DNA of 64,000 nucleotides, from positions 558,001 through 622,000 of the forward strand of contig CAWIFR010000002.1 of NCBI GenBank assembly GCA_963835465.1. Direction: 5' to 3'. The notes beneath the pieces were generated by a model. It ran no database searches. It was not told where the DNA came from and saw nothing but the letters and a program-made list of their open reading frames with translations. Positions 10,663-19,799 of this stretch are shown here, one piece after another; position 1 is the first letter of the stretch, and each line of letters opens with the position of its first letter. The translations under genes and the position numbers were made by a program. Origin of the DNA: Bog-756 sp963835465. Its GTDB lineage: Bacteria; Actinomycetota; Acidimicrobiia; Acidimicrobiales; RAAP-2.

Positions 10663-11019
10663 GAGAACTCCTCTTGGTGATGCTTTGAGTCGACGATCCA
10701 AGGCGGGAGCCGTGGTACGCGGGCAGGTCTTCGATCGTCTTCCGTGGCAGGTACGGTCTAGGGCAGATTATTGCTCAATTGGATTGGCCGCACAATGGGC
10801 AATCGAAGTCTTGGCGGTGTCAACCCGACCGAAACCGGGCGTCACTTTGGTGATAAGGCAGCCGGTAACGAACCTGAAATACACCGACCCCCGAAGCCCC
10901 CAATGAGCAGGGAGAGCGTCCGTCCCGTCACGACATCACATTTCATGGCTTTGTGCTGTTGAGCGACTGGGTCGGGGTGGAGCATGTCGACCGCAGTCTG
11001 GAGAAATACCGGCATCGAG
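10663..11019. other. Intergenic stretch between P450 and ketosynthase genes
   Basis: I see no convincing gene in these 357 bp. The strand bias and amino-acid make-up of the short frames do not resemble any family. The sequence is less GC-rich than its surroundings and probably carries the leader and promoter of the ketosynthase gene. Confidence 0.4.
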
Positions 11020-12327
11020 TCAACCGTTGATCGACACGGGCAGCGATTCAACGCATCTCATGACAATGTTGGACTTGTAGGTGACGTCGTCTCCTGTCAG
11101 CGCCATCCGGGGTGCGCGAGCGCACCAACGAGGCCAGCGCCACCTGGCTCTCCATCCGGGCCAACGGGGCCCCGAGGCAGTGATGGATCCCGAAGCCCAG
11201 ACCGAGGTGATTGTTCGGCGTCCGGGTGATGTCGAACTGCTCGGGATCCTCGAACACCTCGGGATCACGGTTCCCCGAGGCCAGCAGCAAGATGGCGTAG
11301 TCGCCCGGCGGCGAAGCGCACCCCACCGAACTCGCAGTCATCGGTCATGGCCCGTGCCGTCATCTGCACCGGGGTCACGAACCGGAGCATCTCTTCGATG
11401 CGATCCGCGCTGCACACCCGGGTCGGTGCGGAACCGCTCCATCTGGTCGGGATGACGAAGCAGGGCCAGACGTGCCGCCGGAGAGCAGGATCGGCGGCGG
11501 TCTCGTGTCCGGCCACCAGGAGCAGGATGCACGTCGAGAGCATCTCCGCCTCGCTGAGTACCGAGCCCGCCGTCCTCCACCTCGATCAGCCGGCTGAGCA
11601 GGTCGTCGCCGGGATGCTTGCGGCGGTCGGCCAGCAGCTCGTAGAAGTAGCCGGCGAACTGGACCACGGCAGCGTCCCGGTCCGCCACGATCTCGTCGGA
11701 GAGGAGGAAGTCGGGGTCGAGGCCACGGGCCATGGCGTCCGACCAGACTCGGAACCGTCCCCAGTCCTCGGCGGGCACCCCCAGGAGGTCGCAGATCACC
11801 CGCACGGGTAGGGGTGAGGCGAACTCCTCGAGAAGGTCGACCTCGCCGGCCTCGATGATGTCGTCGAGCAATTCGTCCACCATCCGTTGTGTGCCGTGCC
11901 CGCAGGGACTCGACCACCTTGGGGGTGAACGCCTTGACCAGCAGGCTGCGCAGCCGGGTGTGGTCGGGGGGATCCCGGAACAGGAACGGCCGCATGTCGA
12001 GCCGTGCCGCGGCGATGGGGTCATCGCCGATGGGCCGCCGAAATCCCTCGGGAACGTTCAGCGTGTCGGAACTCGACCCGCCGATCGCGGAGCATGGCCA
12101 GGCAATCGGCGTGGCGGGCCACGACCCAAAAGCCGCGTCGCCCATCTGGCTCGGTGGATCGGGGCGTGCCGGCGGAGCTCGGCGTAGTGCGGGAAAGGGT
12201 CGCGCGGTCCACCCGGGTCGAGCAGGTCGAAGTCAGTGTGAAGACTGGTCGGAACCGCCGAGCGAGTGCACTGGGGCCCGATAGTAGCAACGGGGTCTGC
12301 CGGACGAGCGACCGGTCGCAGTGGCAT
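11020..12327 (-). CDS. Cytochrome P450 (frameshifted)
   Basis: Joined across frames this gives a ~435-residue bacterial P450. The N-terminus has DPFPHYAELRRHAPIHR. The I-helix oxygen-activating motif is LLLVAGHETAAD, the K-helix ExxR is in EEMLRF, and the haem-binding loop is LGFGIHHCLGAPLAR with the Cys ligand. The C-terminus ends in CVESLPVSING. It is a soluble monooxygenase needing ferredoxin and reductase, neither of which is in the window. It sits directly downstream of ipdC on the same strand, so a steroid or terpenoid substrate is plausible, but I cannot assign it to CYP125 or CYP142. At least six frame changes lie between 11100 and 12200, with all key residues kept. Confidence 0.8.
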
Positions 12328-12381
12328 CGGGCGGACGCCGGCTCCTGTCGGCCCGCCTCCGCTGACCCGCTCGGGTCTCGT

Positions 12382-13450
12382 TCAGGCCGAACGGCCCAGC
12401 CGGTCCAGCATGGCTGTGGCCTCGGCCACGATTCGGCCGATCAGCTCGGCCACGGTGGGCAGTTCGGTAATCTCGCCCACCACCTGCCCGGTGGGGAGGA
12501 TGCCGACATCGGTCCGGCCGTCGACCAGCGCGGCCTTGGTCATCATGGGGGCGTTGGCCGCCATGACCACCTGGGGCCAGGACAGCTCGTTGCCCTGCTT
12601 CAGGGCCCGTCCCTCCTTGACCAGGGCGGGCAGGGAGGTGTCGGTCTCGCGGCGGAAGGCGTGGGCGTTGGCCAGGGCCCTGGGCAGGTTCTGCAGCCAG
12701 CTGGACCGCTCAAGTCTGGTCGACCAGTCCGGTGCGGATGACCCGTTGAGGGGCACCGTCGACGGCGGTGGAGACCACCGTGCCGGTGACCGGCGTCCCG
12801 AGATAGACCTGCTTGACCTCGTCGGGCACCCGGCTCTCCTGGGTGAGGAGGAATCGCGTGCCCATGGCGATGCCCGATGCGCCGTACGCCAATGCCGCCA
12901 CGAGGCCCCGTCCGTCGAAGAAGCCGCCGGCGGCGATGACCTCCACCCGGTCCCCGACTGCATCCACGACGGCCGGAGTGAGCAGTGAGGTGGGGACCGA
13001 CCCGGTGTGGCCTCCTCCCTCGCCACCCTGGGCGATCACTGCGTCGACCCCCCAGCCCGCCACCTTCTCGGCGTGACGACGGGCGCCGATGGTCGGCATC
13101 ACCACCAGACCGGCCTCCCGACAGCGGGTCACCAGTTCGGGCTTCGGTGCCTGGGCGAAGCTGGCCACTCTGACCCCGTGCTCGATCATCAGCGCGACCC
13201 GGTCTCCGACGTCGGCCACGTCGGTCCGCATGTTCACGCCGAAGGGTCGGTCGGTGCGCGATCGCACCTCGGCGATGGCCGACACCAGCTCGTCGAAGGT
13301 CATCGTGGCCGAGGCCAGGATGCCCAGTCCGCCGGCCTCGGCTGTGGCCGCCACCAGGCGGGGTCCGGCCACCCAGCCCATGCCGGTCTGCACGATCGGG
13401 TAGCGGACGCCCACCAGTTCGCAGAACCGGGTATGCAGGGCGGGATGCAC
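12382..13450 (-). CDS. ipdC: Nitronate-monooxygenase-family flavoprotein, IpdC-like (one frameshift)
   Basis: About 355 residues of a TIM-barrel FMN enzyme: YPIVQTGMGWVAGPRLVAAT at the N-terminus, the FMN-phosphate motif AQGGEGGGHTGSVPT, and AAGGFFDGRGLVAALAYGA. The frame changes once near 12715, after which the C-terminus GRTDVGILPTGQVVGEI follows. It was long annotated as 2-nitropropane dioxygenase, but in mycobacteria the member at the end of echA20-ipdA-ipdB (Rv3553, IpdC) acts on a steroid-ring CoA thioester. The identical gene order here supports the IpdC assignment. The start is GTG 13450, 28 bp after the ipdB stop. Confidence 0.82.
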
Positions 13451-13478
13451 CCGAGCGCCGTTCCACTGACGTCCGGGG

Positions 13479-14276
13479 TCACGATCGGATCTCTCGCTCG
13501 CGCAGCCCCCGGGGGTCGAGAACAGAGCGCAGCAGCTCGAGCTCCTCGGGTGTGGGCTGGCGGGTCTCGGGGACCTGGTCGGGGATCACCAGCTCGAAGC
13601 CGGTGGCCTCCGCCACTTCGGCCACGGTCACTCCGGGATGCACGGAACGAAGCCGCATGCGGTGATCGGGGGTCTCGAAGTCGAACACGCCCAGGTTCGA
13701 GATGACCCGCCGGATCTCATGGAAGCGGGTGGCCGAGGGTCCAGCTGCCTCGGCCCGGGCGTAGCCCACGCCGGAGACCACATCGACCTGCTCCACGAAC
13801 GACCGGGTCGAGTGGTTGGGCACCCAATAGCTAGTCGAGTGGTTGACCGTATTGCCCGGTGCGCCGCGAACCCCGATGAGCTGGACCTTGGGATGCGCCC
13901 ATGGGCCGATGGCACTGATGTTCTGGTTTCCTGTCCGGTCGATCTGGGAGGCCATCATGATCAGATTCCTTCGGCCCGACCACACGGTGTCGAACACCTT
14001 CCGATAGGGCATGTGGGATTCGAGCAACAAGGTGGAGGGGTCGGCCCCGAGGGCGGGTACGCCGGCCACCAGGGCGGCGTCACCGTCGGTCAGGACGAGG
14101 TCCGGGGCGAACGTCAGCCGGGCCAGTCGGGCCCCGAGTGCGGGAGCCGTGCCGAAGGCGCTGGCCATGACTTCACCATCGCCGCGGAAGACTTCGGCGC
14201 AGGCAACGGCGCAGTACTCGGCTCGGGTCACGCCCGGACCTCCTGATCCCTGGATCTCTACCGGTGGCGGGGTCAT
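13479..14276 (-). CDS. ipdB: CoA-transferase-fold ring hydrolase subunit beta, IpdB-like
   Basis: 265 residues, intact, family I CoA-transferase fold. Recognisable stretches are GAPGNTVNHSTSYWVPNHS, FVEQVDVVSGVGYA and SVHPGVTVAEVAEATGFELV. Together with IpdA it forms the heteromeric enzyme that opens the last steroid ring, hydrolysing COCHEA-CoA in HIP degradation by Mycobacterium and Rhodococcus. The start ATG overlaps the ipdA stop as ATGA (14273-14276), which implies translational coupling and 1:1 production. It is about as long as its mycobacterial relatives. The alternative, a glutaconate-type CoA-transferase, is less likely given the flanking echA20 and ipdC. Confidence 0.85.
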   Translation of the reverse strand: MTPPPVEIQGSGGPGVTRAEYCAVACAEVFRGDGEVMASAFGTAPALGARLARLTFAPDLVLTDGDAALVAGVPALGADPSTLLLESHMPYRKVFDTVWSGRRNLIMMASQIDRTGNQNISAIGPWAHPKVQLIGVRGAPGNTVNHSTSYWVPNHSTRSFVEQVDVVSGVGYARAEAAGPSATRFHEIRRVISNLGVFDFETPDHRMRLRSVHPGVTVAEVAEATGFELVIPDQVPETRQPTPEELELLRSVLDPRGLREREIRS

Positions 14277-15178
14277 GGGGCCTCCTTGGTGGCAGCCTTC
14301 TCAGCCGCGATCCGGGCCTTCCGCTCTGCCGTGGTCCGTCCGATGGCCACCTGGTAGGTGAACTCGTCGACCGCCAGGAATCGATCGGTGAACGCGGCCC
14401 AGGCGTCGGGATCGCCGGCCGCGGCGACATACTCCTTTTGGAACGGTTCATCGCGGGAGTAGTCGGGTACGCAGGCGGTGAAGTGGGCTCCCCCTTCGGT
14501 CTCGACTACGCCGTCGGTCAGGAGCCGGCTGATGCACAAGGATTGGAGCGGTCCCTCGGCGGCGAACTGTTCTGTCTCCACGATGCGCTCGGTGGTGACG
14601 AAACGGCGATCTGCGGCCCCGAGGAACAGGTCGTCGAAGAAGGGATCGGGCCCCAGGACCTGGCCCGACCCCTTGGCGTCGGCCCGATTCACGTGGACGA
14701 TGGCGGCATCGAGCCGGAGGGCAGGGACCGCCACCAGCTCCTCGCCGTCCTCGTAGGGAGAGACCACAGTGCGCAGGGAGGGGTTGACCACCATCACGTC
14801 CGAGCCCAGGCCGGCCCGGGTAGGCAGGAAGGGCACCCGCTGGGAGGCGGCCAGCAGTCCCAGGTAGAACATGCCCTCGTCGAGTTCCGTGCACTCGATG
14901 GCTCCAGCCTGGCGGGCGGCCCTGAAATGAGGGTCGGTGGGGATGGAGTCCAAGGTTACGAACCCGTAGACGGCCCGTTTCACTTTTCCGGCCGCGCAGA
15001 GGAGGCCGACGTCGGGCCCTCCATAGGACACCACGGTCAGGTCGGTGAGGTCGCTCCGCAGGATGGCCCGCACGACGGCCATGGGTTTCCGGCGAGACCC
15101 CCATCCCCCGATGCCGATGGTCATGCCACTGCGGAGCTCGCCGATGAGTTCGTCGAGGGTGAGTCGTTTGTCAGCCAC
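14273..15178 (-). CDS. ipdA: CoA-transferase-fold ring hydrolase subunit alpha, IpdA-like
   Basis: 301 residues, intact. The N-terminus has MTIGIGGWGSRRKPMAVVRA, followed by VVSYGGPDVGLLCAAGK and AIECTELDEGMFYLGLLAA; the Glu of DEGM (about residue 101) is probably the equivalent of the catalytic Glu reported for mycobacterial IpdA. The C-terminus DEFTYQVAIGRTTAERKARI ends in a charged tail. GTG 15178 is chosen since it gives the family length and N-terminus; the frame is open further upstream. It lies 29 bp downstream of echA20 and overlaps ipdB by 4 nt, so the four genes form one operon on the minus strand. Confidence 0.86.
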   Translation of the reverse strand: MADKRLTLDELIGELRSGMTIGIGGWGSRRKPMAVVRAILRSDLTDLTVVSYGGPDVGLLCAAGKVKRAVYGFVTLDSIPTDPHFRAARQAGAIECTELDEGMFYLGLLAASQRVPFLPTRAGLGSDVMVVNPSLRTVVSPYEDGEELVAVPALRLDAAIVHVNRADAKGSGQVLGPDPFFDDLFLGAADRRFVTTERIVETEQFAAEGPLQSLCISRLLTDGVVETEGGAHFTACVPDYSRDEPFQKEYVAAAGDPDAWAAFTDRFLAVDEFTYQVAIGRTTAERKARIAAEKAATKEAP

Positions 15179-15206
15179 GAGTACCTCGTTCTGGTGGTGT
15201 CGGCCT

Positions 15207-15967
15207 TTACCTGGTGGTGTCGGCGTCGCGCTTCTCGACAAAGGCGGCGCGCTGCTCGTCGGCCACTCCGGCGACGTGCAGCTCGTAGGTGAATCCCTGT
15301 TCGAACCGGTAGCTACTCTTCACGTCGACCGGATCGATCCCGTTGAGCGACTCCTTGGCCCGGCGGAGAATGGTCGGAGACTTGGCTGCGATGGTCGTGG
15401 CCACGTCGTAGGCCGCGCTCGACCAGCTCGTGGGCCGGTACCACCCGGAGCACCGAGCCGTAGTGGTGCAGCTCGGCGGCCGTGGCCGGCTCGGCGGTGT
15501 AGACCATCGAGCGCATCCGGTGCTGAGGGACCAATCGGGACAGGTGCGTGGCGGCGCCCAGGGCGCCCCGGTCCACCTCGGGCAGGCCGAAGGTGGCGTC
15601 GTCGGAGGCCACGATGATATCGGCGTTGCCGGCGATACCCACCCCTCCACCCAGACAGAACCCGTGCACGGCGGCGATGACCGGGACTTCGCACTCGTAG
15701 ACGGCAGCGAAGGCGGCGAAGCAGCCCCGGTTGGCGCCGATGAGGGCCTCGTCCCCGCGGGCCTGGATCTCCTTGATGTCGACGCCGGCACAGAAGCCCC
15801 GGCCCTCCGCCCGCACGATGACCACCCGGTTGTCGGGCACCCGGCCTGCGGCCAGCACCGCATCGGCCAGGGCGAACCAGCCGGCCACGTCGAGGGCGTT
15901 GACCGGAGGGTGGTCGATGACGACCTCGGCGATTCCCGGGAGCGTTCTGGTGGACGGTGATGGGCAT
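15207..15967 (-). CDS. echA20: Crotonase-family ring hydrolase, EchA20-like (frameshifted)
   Basis: About 250 residues starting MPITVHQ at ATG 15967, with VVIDHPPVNALDVAGWFALA, the oxyanion-hole regions EGRGFCAGVDIKEIQARGDE and HGFCLGGGVGIAGNADIIVA, and FGLPEVDRGALGAATHLSRL. The C-terminus has SSYRFEQGFTYELHVAGVAD. The wording of these segments is very close to mycobacterial EchA20, which hydrolyses the D-ring of the steroid intermediate HIEC-CoA. Frame changes lie near 15945 (just after the start) and near 15420. It is the first gene of the ipd operon and is divergent from an SDR gene, with about 150 bp of shared upstream DNA. Confidence 0.83.
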
Positions 15968-16121
15968 GCGACGCTCCGGACGGTCGTTGGGTGCGATGGG
16001 CGCGGGCCCGGTGCTGGTCCGCCGTCCCGGGTCATCCGGAGGCGGGCCGGGGAGCGGGCACGCACTCGGCGTGATCTGATACAGCGTCAGGACAGTACCA
16101 GTCGGAGACCGGGAGGCAGCT

Positions 16122-16973
16122 GTGGCCACGTTCGATTCTGTCGATCTCGGGGAGGTCCTCGACTTCACCGGTCGGGTCGGCGGTGGTCACCGGTGGGGCG
16201 AGGGGCATCGGCCGGGGTATCGCCGAGGCCTTCCTGGCCGCCGGGGCCGAAGTAGTGGTGTGCGGTCGGACACCGAGCAGCCGAGGACCGGGCTGCCCGC
16301 GGCTACCGACGCCGACGGGGCCGGCCCGGACGGCGGCCTTCGTGGCCGGCTGACGTCCGTGAGGCCGACCAGGCCGCGGCGGTGATCGAGGCGGCGGTGG
16401 AGCGGTTCGGGAGGATCGACACCCTGGTCAACAACGCCGGGTGGTTCACCCTCGGTCGACGCGGCCGATGGCCTCGCCCCGGTTCTCGGCGTCGATCGTG
16501 GCCCTCAACCTGCTGGCGCCCCTCTACTGCGCCCAGGCCGCCAATGCTCGTCATGCAGGACCAGGATGAGGGCGGGTCCATCGTCAACATCGCCTCGGTG
16601 AGCGGGCTCCGCCCCTCGCCCGGCTCGTCGGCCTACGGCGCTGCCAAGGCCGGTCTGATCAACCTGACCCAGACGCTGGCCGTCGAGTGGGCGCCGAAGG
16701 TCCGGGTCAACGCGGTGAGCGCCGGACTGGTGGCCACCGAGGCCGCCGACGAGTACTACGGGGGTCCCGAGGGCATGGCCCGGGTGGCCGCCACCGTGCC
16801 CGCTCGGGCCGGTTCGGCACCCCCGAGGACGTGGCCGGACCGTGCCTGTTCCTGGCCTCGCCCGCTGGCCGGCCTACGTGACCGGCGCCAACCTGGTCGA
16901 CCCACGGCGGAGGGGAGTGGCCGGCCTTCCTGGCCGCGGCCGCGCGGACCGACCGACGGCGATCCCACGCTGA
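16122..16973 (+). CDS. Short-chain dehydrogenase/reductase (several frameshifts)
   Basis: A GTG at 16122 has the ribosome site GGGAGG. In corrected reading the protein shows the Rossmann motif VVTGGARGIGRGIAEAFLAA, then RFGRIDTLVNNAG, SIVNIASVSG, the catalytic SSAYGAAKAGLINLTQ and RVNAVSAGLVAT, ending in GANLVVHGGGEWPAF. It is therefore an NAD(P)-dependent classical SDR of about 280 residues. Divergent SDRs next to echA20 are also found in the mycobacterial steroid cluster (Rv3548c/Rv3549c), so a hydroxysteroid or hydroxyacyl-CoA dehydrogenase role is likely. At least four frame changes are present, and the stop is uncertain: TGA 16971 is one option, and the frame that follows the last motif runs on into the next gene. 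Confidence 0.7.
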
Positions 16974-17166
16974 CGACGGCGGCGGCGGCGGCGTCCGGGT
17001 CGCTGAGCCGGCCGCGACCAGGGACGATCGTGCGCCATCGGGCCCTGAAACCCCTCAAGTGAGGCCGCAGGATGGTCGATGCTCCCTAGGTGCAAGGAGA
17101 TTCTCGGCCGGGGTGGTCGTGGCTAGCGGCGGCAGCGGCCGTCGGGCGCCGCAGGACGGTGGTCCC

Positions 17167-18049
17167 GTGCTGACCGAGACCGAGCCCACCTTCTCCCTGG
17201 CCGGGACGCCCTTCCTCGAGTACCTGCCGGTGGTCGACCTGTCCAACGGGCGGCTGCTCGGGATGGAGGCCCTGGTCCGCTGGCAGCATCCCGACCCAGG
17301 GCCTGATCTCACCCAACGAGCTGATCCCGCATGCCGAGGAGAACGGGGACATCGGGCCGCTGACCCAGTGGGTGGTGATGGAGGCGTGCGAGCAGGCCTG
17401 CAGCTGGTCGCCCGAGCATCCAGCTGGGCGTCAACTGCACCATCCACCAGCTCCGCCGGGGTGAGGTCTCGAAGGCGGTGGCCGCCGCCCTGGAGCAGAC
17501 CGGGCTTCCGGAGCGGTCAGCTGACCCTCGAGGTCACCGAGGACGCCATCGTGGACCCGGCCGCCTCGGCCGACCTGCAAGGCCCTCTCGCAGATGGGCG
17601 TGCAGCTCTCGGTGGACGACGCCGGCACCAACTGGTCGTCGTTCGAGCCGTTCAAGCGCCACTCGATCAGCACCGTCAAGATCGACGGCTCGTTCATCGC
17701 CGGCCTCGAGTCCACCCAGGGCATCAACCGACTGGTGGTGGAGACGGTGATCCACATGGCCCACTCGCTCGGGATGTCGGCCATCGTGGAGTGCGGTGGA
17801 GACGGCGGCCCAGGTGGAGATCGTCCGGTCCTTCAACGCCGATGCCGCCCAGGGGTTCTTCTTCGCCCGGCCCATGTCCGGCGAGCACGCCGCCTCACTG
17901 GCCGGCGGCCCCGAGGTGCCCCAGTTCTCCCGCACCGAGATCCGGACGCCTGCGGCCCCACGAGCCGGCCGACGGCTCGGCCGCCGAACGCCGGGGCGAG
18001 TCCGGCCGTCGACCTACGGCGACGGCGGGCCCCTGACCAGGGCGGCTGA
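17167..18049 (+). CDS. Stand-alone EAL-domain protein (frameshifted)
   Basis: About 290 residues in corrected reading: FLEYLPVVDLSNGRLLGMEA followed by LVRW, then ISPNELIPHAEENG, LTLEVTEDAIVD, QLSVDDAGTNWSSFEPFKRH, STVKIDGSFIAGLES and IVECVETAAQVE. The core EAL glutamate is present, but the canonical DDFGTGYSS is DDAGTNWSS, so metal binding and c-di-GMP hydrolysis may be weakened; it could be a c-di-GMP sensor rather than an enzyme. The start is uncertain (GTG 17167 or an upstream GTG near 17119). Frame changes lie near 17300, 17420, 17585, 17800 and 17950. It is not clearly linked in function to its neighbours. Confidence 0.66.
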
Positions 18050-18233
18050 GGCAGCTGCGCTCACCGGCACCGGAGTCGGACGAAACCGACCAAGACTGAG
18101 CCCAGTCCGCGGCAGGCCTGGCGCCGCCGGCCTCGGCCGAGGCTCCGCGGCCGACCGATTCCGGCCGTCGAGCCCGGTAGTTCGGGCGATGCCGGCTAGG
18201 CGGAACCGGCCAATTTGTTGTATACCTCTGGCC

Positions 18234-19457
18234 GTGAAACTCGCTGTCGTCAAAGAGTCCCGGCCGGGTGAGGATCGTGTGGCGATCGTCCCCGAGGTGG
18301 CCTCCAGACTGGCCAAGACCGGCGTCGAGGTGGTGGTGGAGTCCGGCGCGGGACTGGCCGCCCGATTCTCCGACGACGCCTACCGGGAGGCCGGGGCCAC
18401 CGTGGCGCCAGCGCGGCTCGACGCGCTGTCCGGTGCCGCCGATCGTGGCCCGGGTCCAGCCTCCGACCGCCGAGGAGGTCGGCGCCCTGCCCCGAGGGGT
18501 GTCTCCTGATCAGCTTCCTCCAGCCGGTGGCCGCGGCCGACACCGTGCAGGCCCTGGCCGCCCGGGGGGCGACCGTCTACAGCCTCGATCTGCTGCCCCG
18601 CATCAGCCGGGCCCAGTCCATGGACGCGCTTTCGTCGCAGGCCACGGTGGCCGGCTACCGGGCCGGCCTGTCGGCGGCCGAGCACCTGGCCAAGTTCTTC
18701 CCCATGTTCATGACGGCGGCGGGCACCGTGCCGCCGGCCAAGGTGCTGGTGATGGGGGCGGGGGTCGCCGGCCTGCAGGCCATCGCCACCGCCCGGCGGC
18801 TGGGGGCGGTGGTGCGGGCCTACGACGTTCGCGCCGCGGCCAAAGAAGAGGTGCAGAGCCTCGGGGCCAAGTTCGTCGAGCTCGACCTCGAGACCCAGGA
18901 CGGCGCCGGCGGCTATGCCAAGGAGCAGTCGGCGGAGTACCTGGCCAAGCAGCAGGAGCTGCTGGCCGCCGAGGTGGCGGCGTCCGACGTGGTCATCACC
19001 ACCGCCCAGATCCCCGGGCGCAAGGCGCCGGTCCTGGTGACCACGGCGATGGTGGAGGGGATGGGCGAGGGCTCGGTCATCGTCGACATGGCCGCCGACT
19101 CGGGCGGCAACTGCGAGCTGTCGGTGGCCGGTGAGGACGTGGTGTCCACGGGGTGACCGTGGTGGGGCTCAGCCAACCCCCCGGCCTCGATGCCCACCCA
19201 CGCCAGCTTCCTCTACGCCCGCAACATCGCCAACTTCCTCGGGCTGCTGGTGAAGGACGGCGAGCTGGCCCCGGACTTCGAGGACGAGATCGTGGCCGGC
19301 ACCTGCGTGGTGCGGGCCGGCACCGGTGGTGCACGGTCCGACGGCCGAGGCCCTGGGCCTGGCGCCGCCGACCGTCGCCGAACCCGCCCCGGCAGCCCCG
19401 GCCGCCGGAGCGACACCGCCGGCGACCGAAGGATCCGATCAGGAGACGGAGTCATGA
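18234..19457 (+). CDS. pntAA: NAD(P) transhydrogenase subunit alpha, NAD-binding part (frameshifted)
   Basis: GTG 18234 begins VKLAVVKESRPGEDRVAIVP, the typical PntAA/alanine-dehydrogenase-like N-terminus. The central Rossmann motif is VLVMGAGVAGLQAIATARRL, followed by AYDVRAAAKEEVQSLGAKFV and IVDMAADSGGNCE; after another frame change the end reads SFLYARNIANFLGLLVKDGE. It is the soluble domain I that binds NAD(H) in the membrane proton-translocating transhydrogenase. Frame changes lie near 18440 and 18495 and again after 19150. The TGA overlaps the ATG of the next gene (19454-19457). About 407 residues, normal for the split-alpha form found in actinobacteria and alphaproteobacteria. Confidence 0.82.
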
Positions 19458-19799
19458 GCACCGGAATCCTCGAGTTCCTGACCGTCTTCGTCCTGGCCGC
19501 GTTCGTCGGCATCGAGGTCATCAACGCGGTGCCGAGCATCCTGCACACCCCGTTGATGTCGGGGAGCAACGCCATCCACGGGATCGTGCTGGTGGGGACC
19601 ATCCTGATCATGGGGAGTGCCCACGGCGCGGTCCAGATCACCCTGGCCTTCCTCGCGGTGCTGCTGGCCACCCTCAACATCGTCGGTGGCTTCGTGGTCA
19701 CCGACCGGATGCTGGAGATGTTCAAGGCCAAGCCGTCCGAGCGGGCCACGAAGGCCCCGGACGCTGCCGGAGACAGCACCGACCGGCGGTGCCCAGTGA
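19454..19799 (+). CDS. pntAB: NAD(P) transhydrogenase subunit alpha, membrane part (frameshift near end)
   Basis: MSTGILEFLTVFVLAAFVGI begins a ~110-residue protein with three hydrophobic helices (for example GSNAIHGIVLVGTILIMGSA and ITLAFLAVLLATLNIVGGFV), ending in the FKAKPSER region. It is the PntAB half of the proton channel. As written, the frame runs straight into pntB; a single base error before 19796 would restore the overlapping stop (TGA 19797-19799) and the GTG start of pntB. Overlaps on both sides show a tightly coupled three-gene operon. Confidence 0.8.

Noticed and set aside
9284..12327. A polyketide biosynthetic cluster
   Set aside because: Only a single KS and a P450; no carrier protein, ketoreductase or cyclase, and the surroundings are catabolic.
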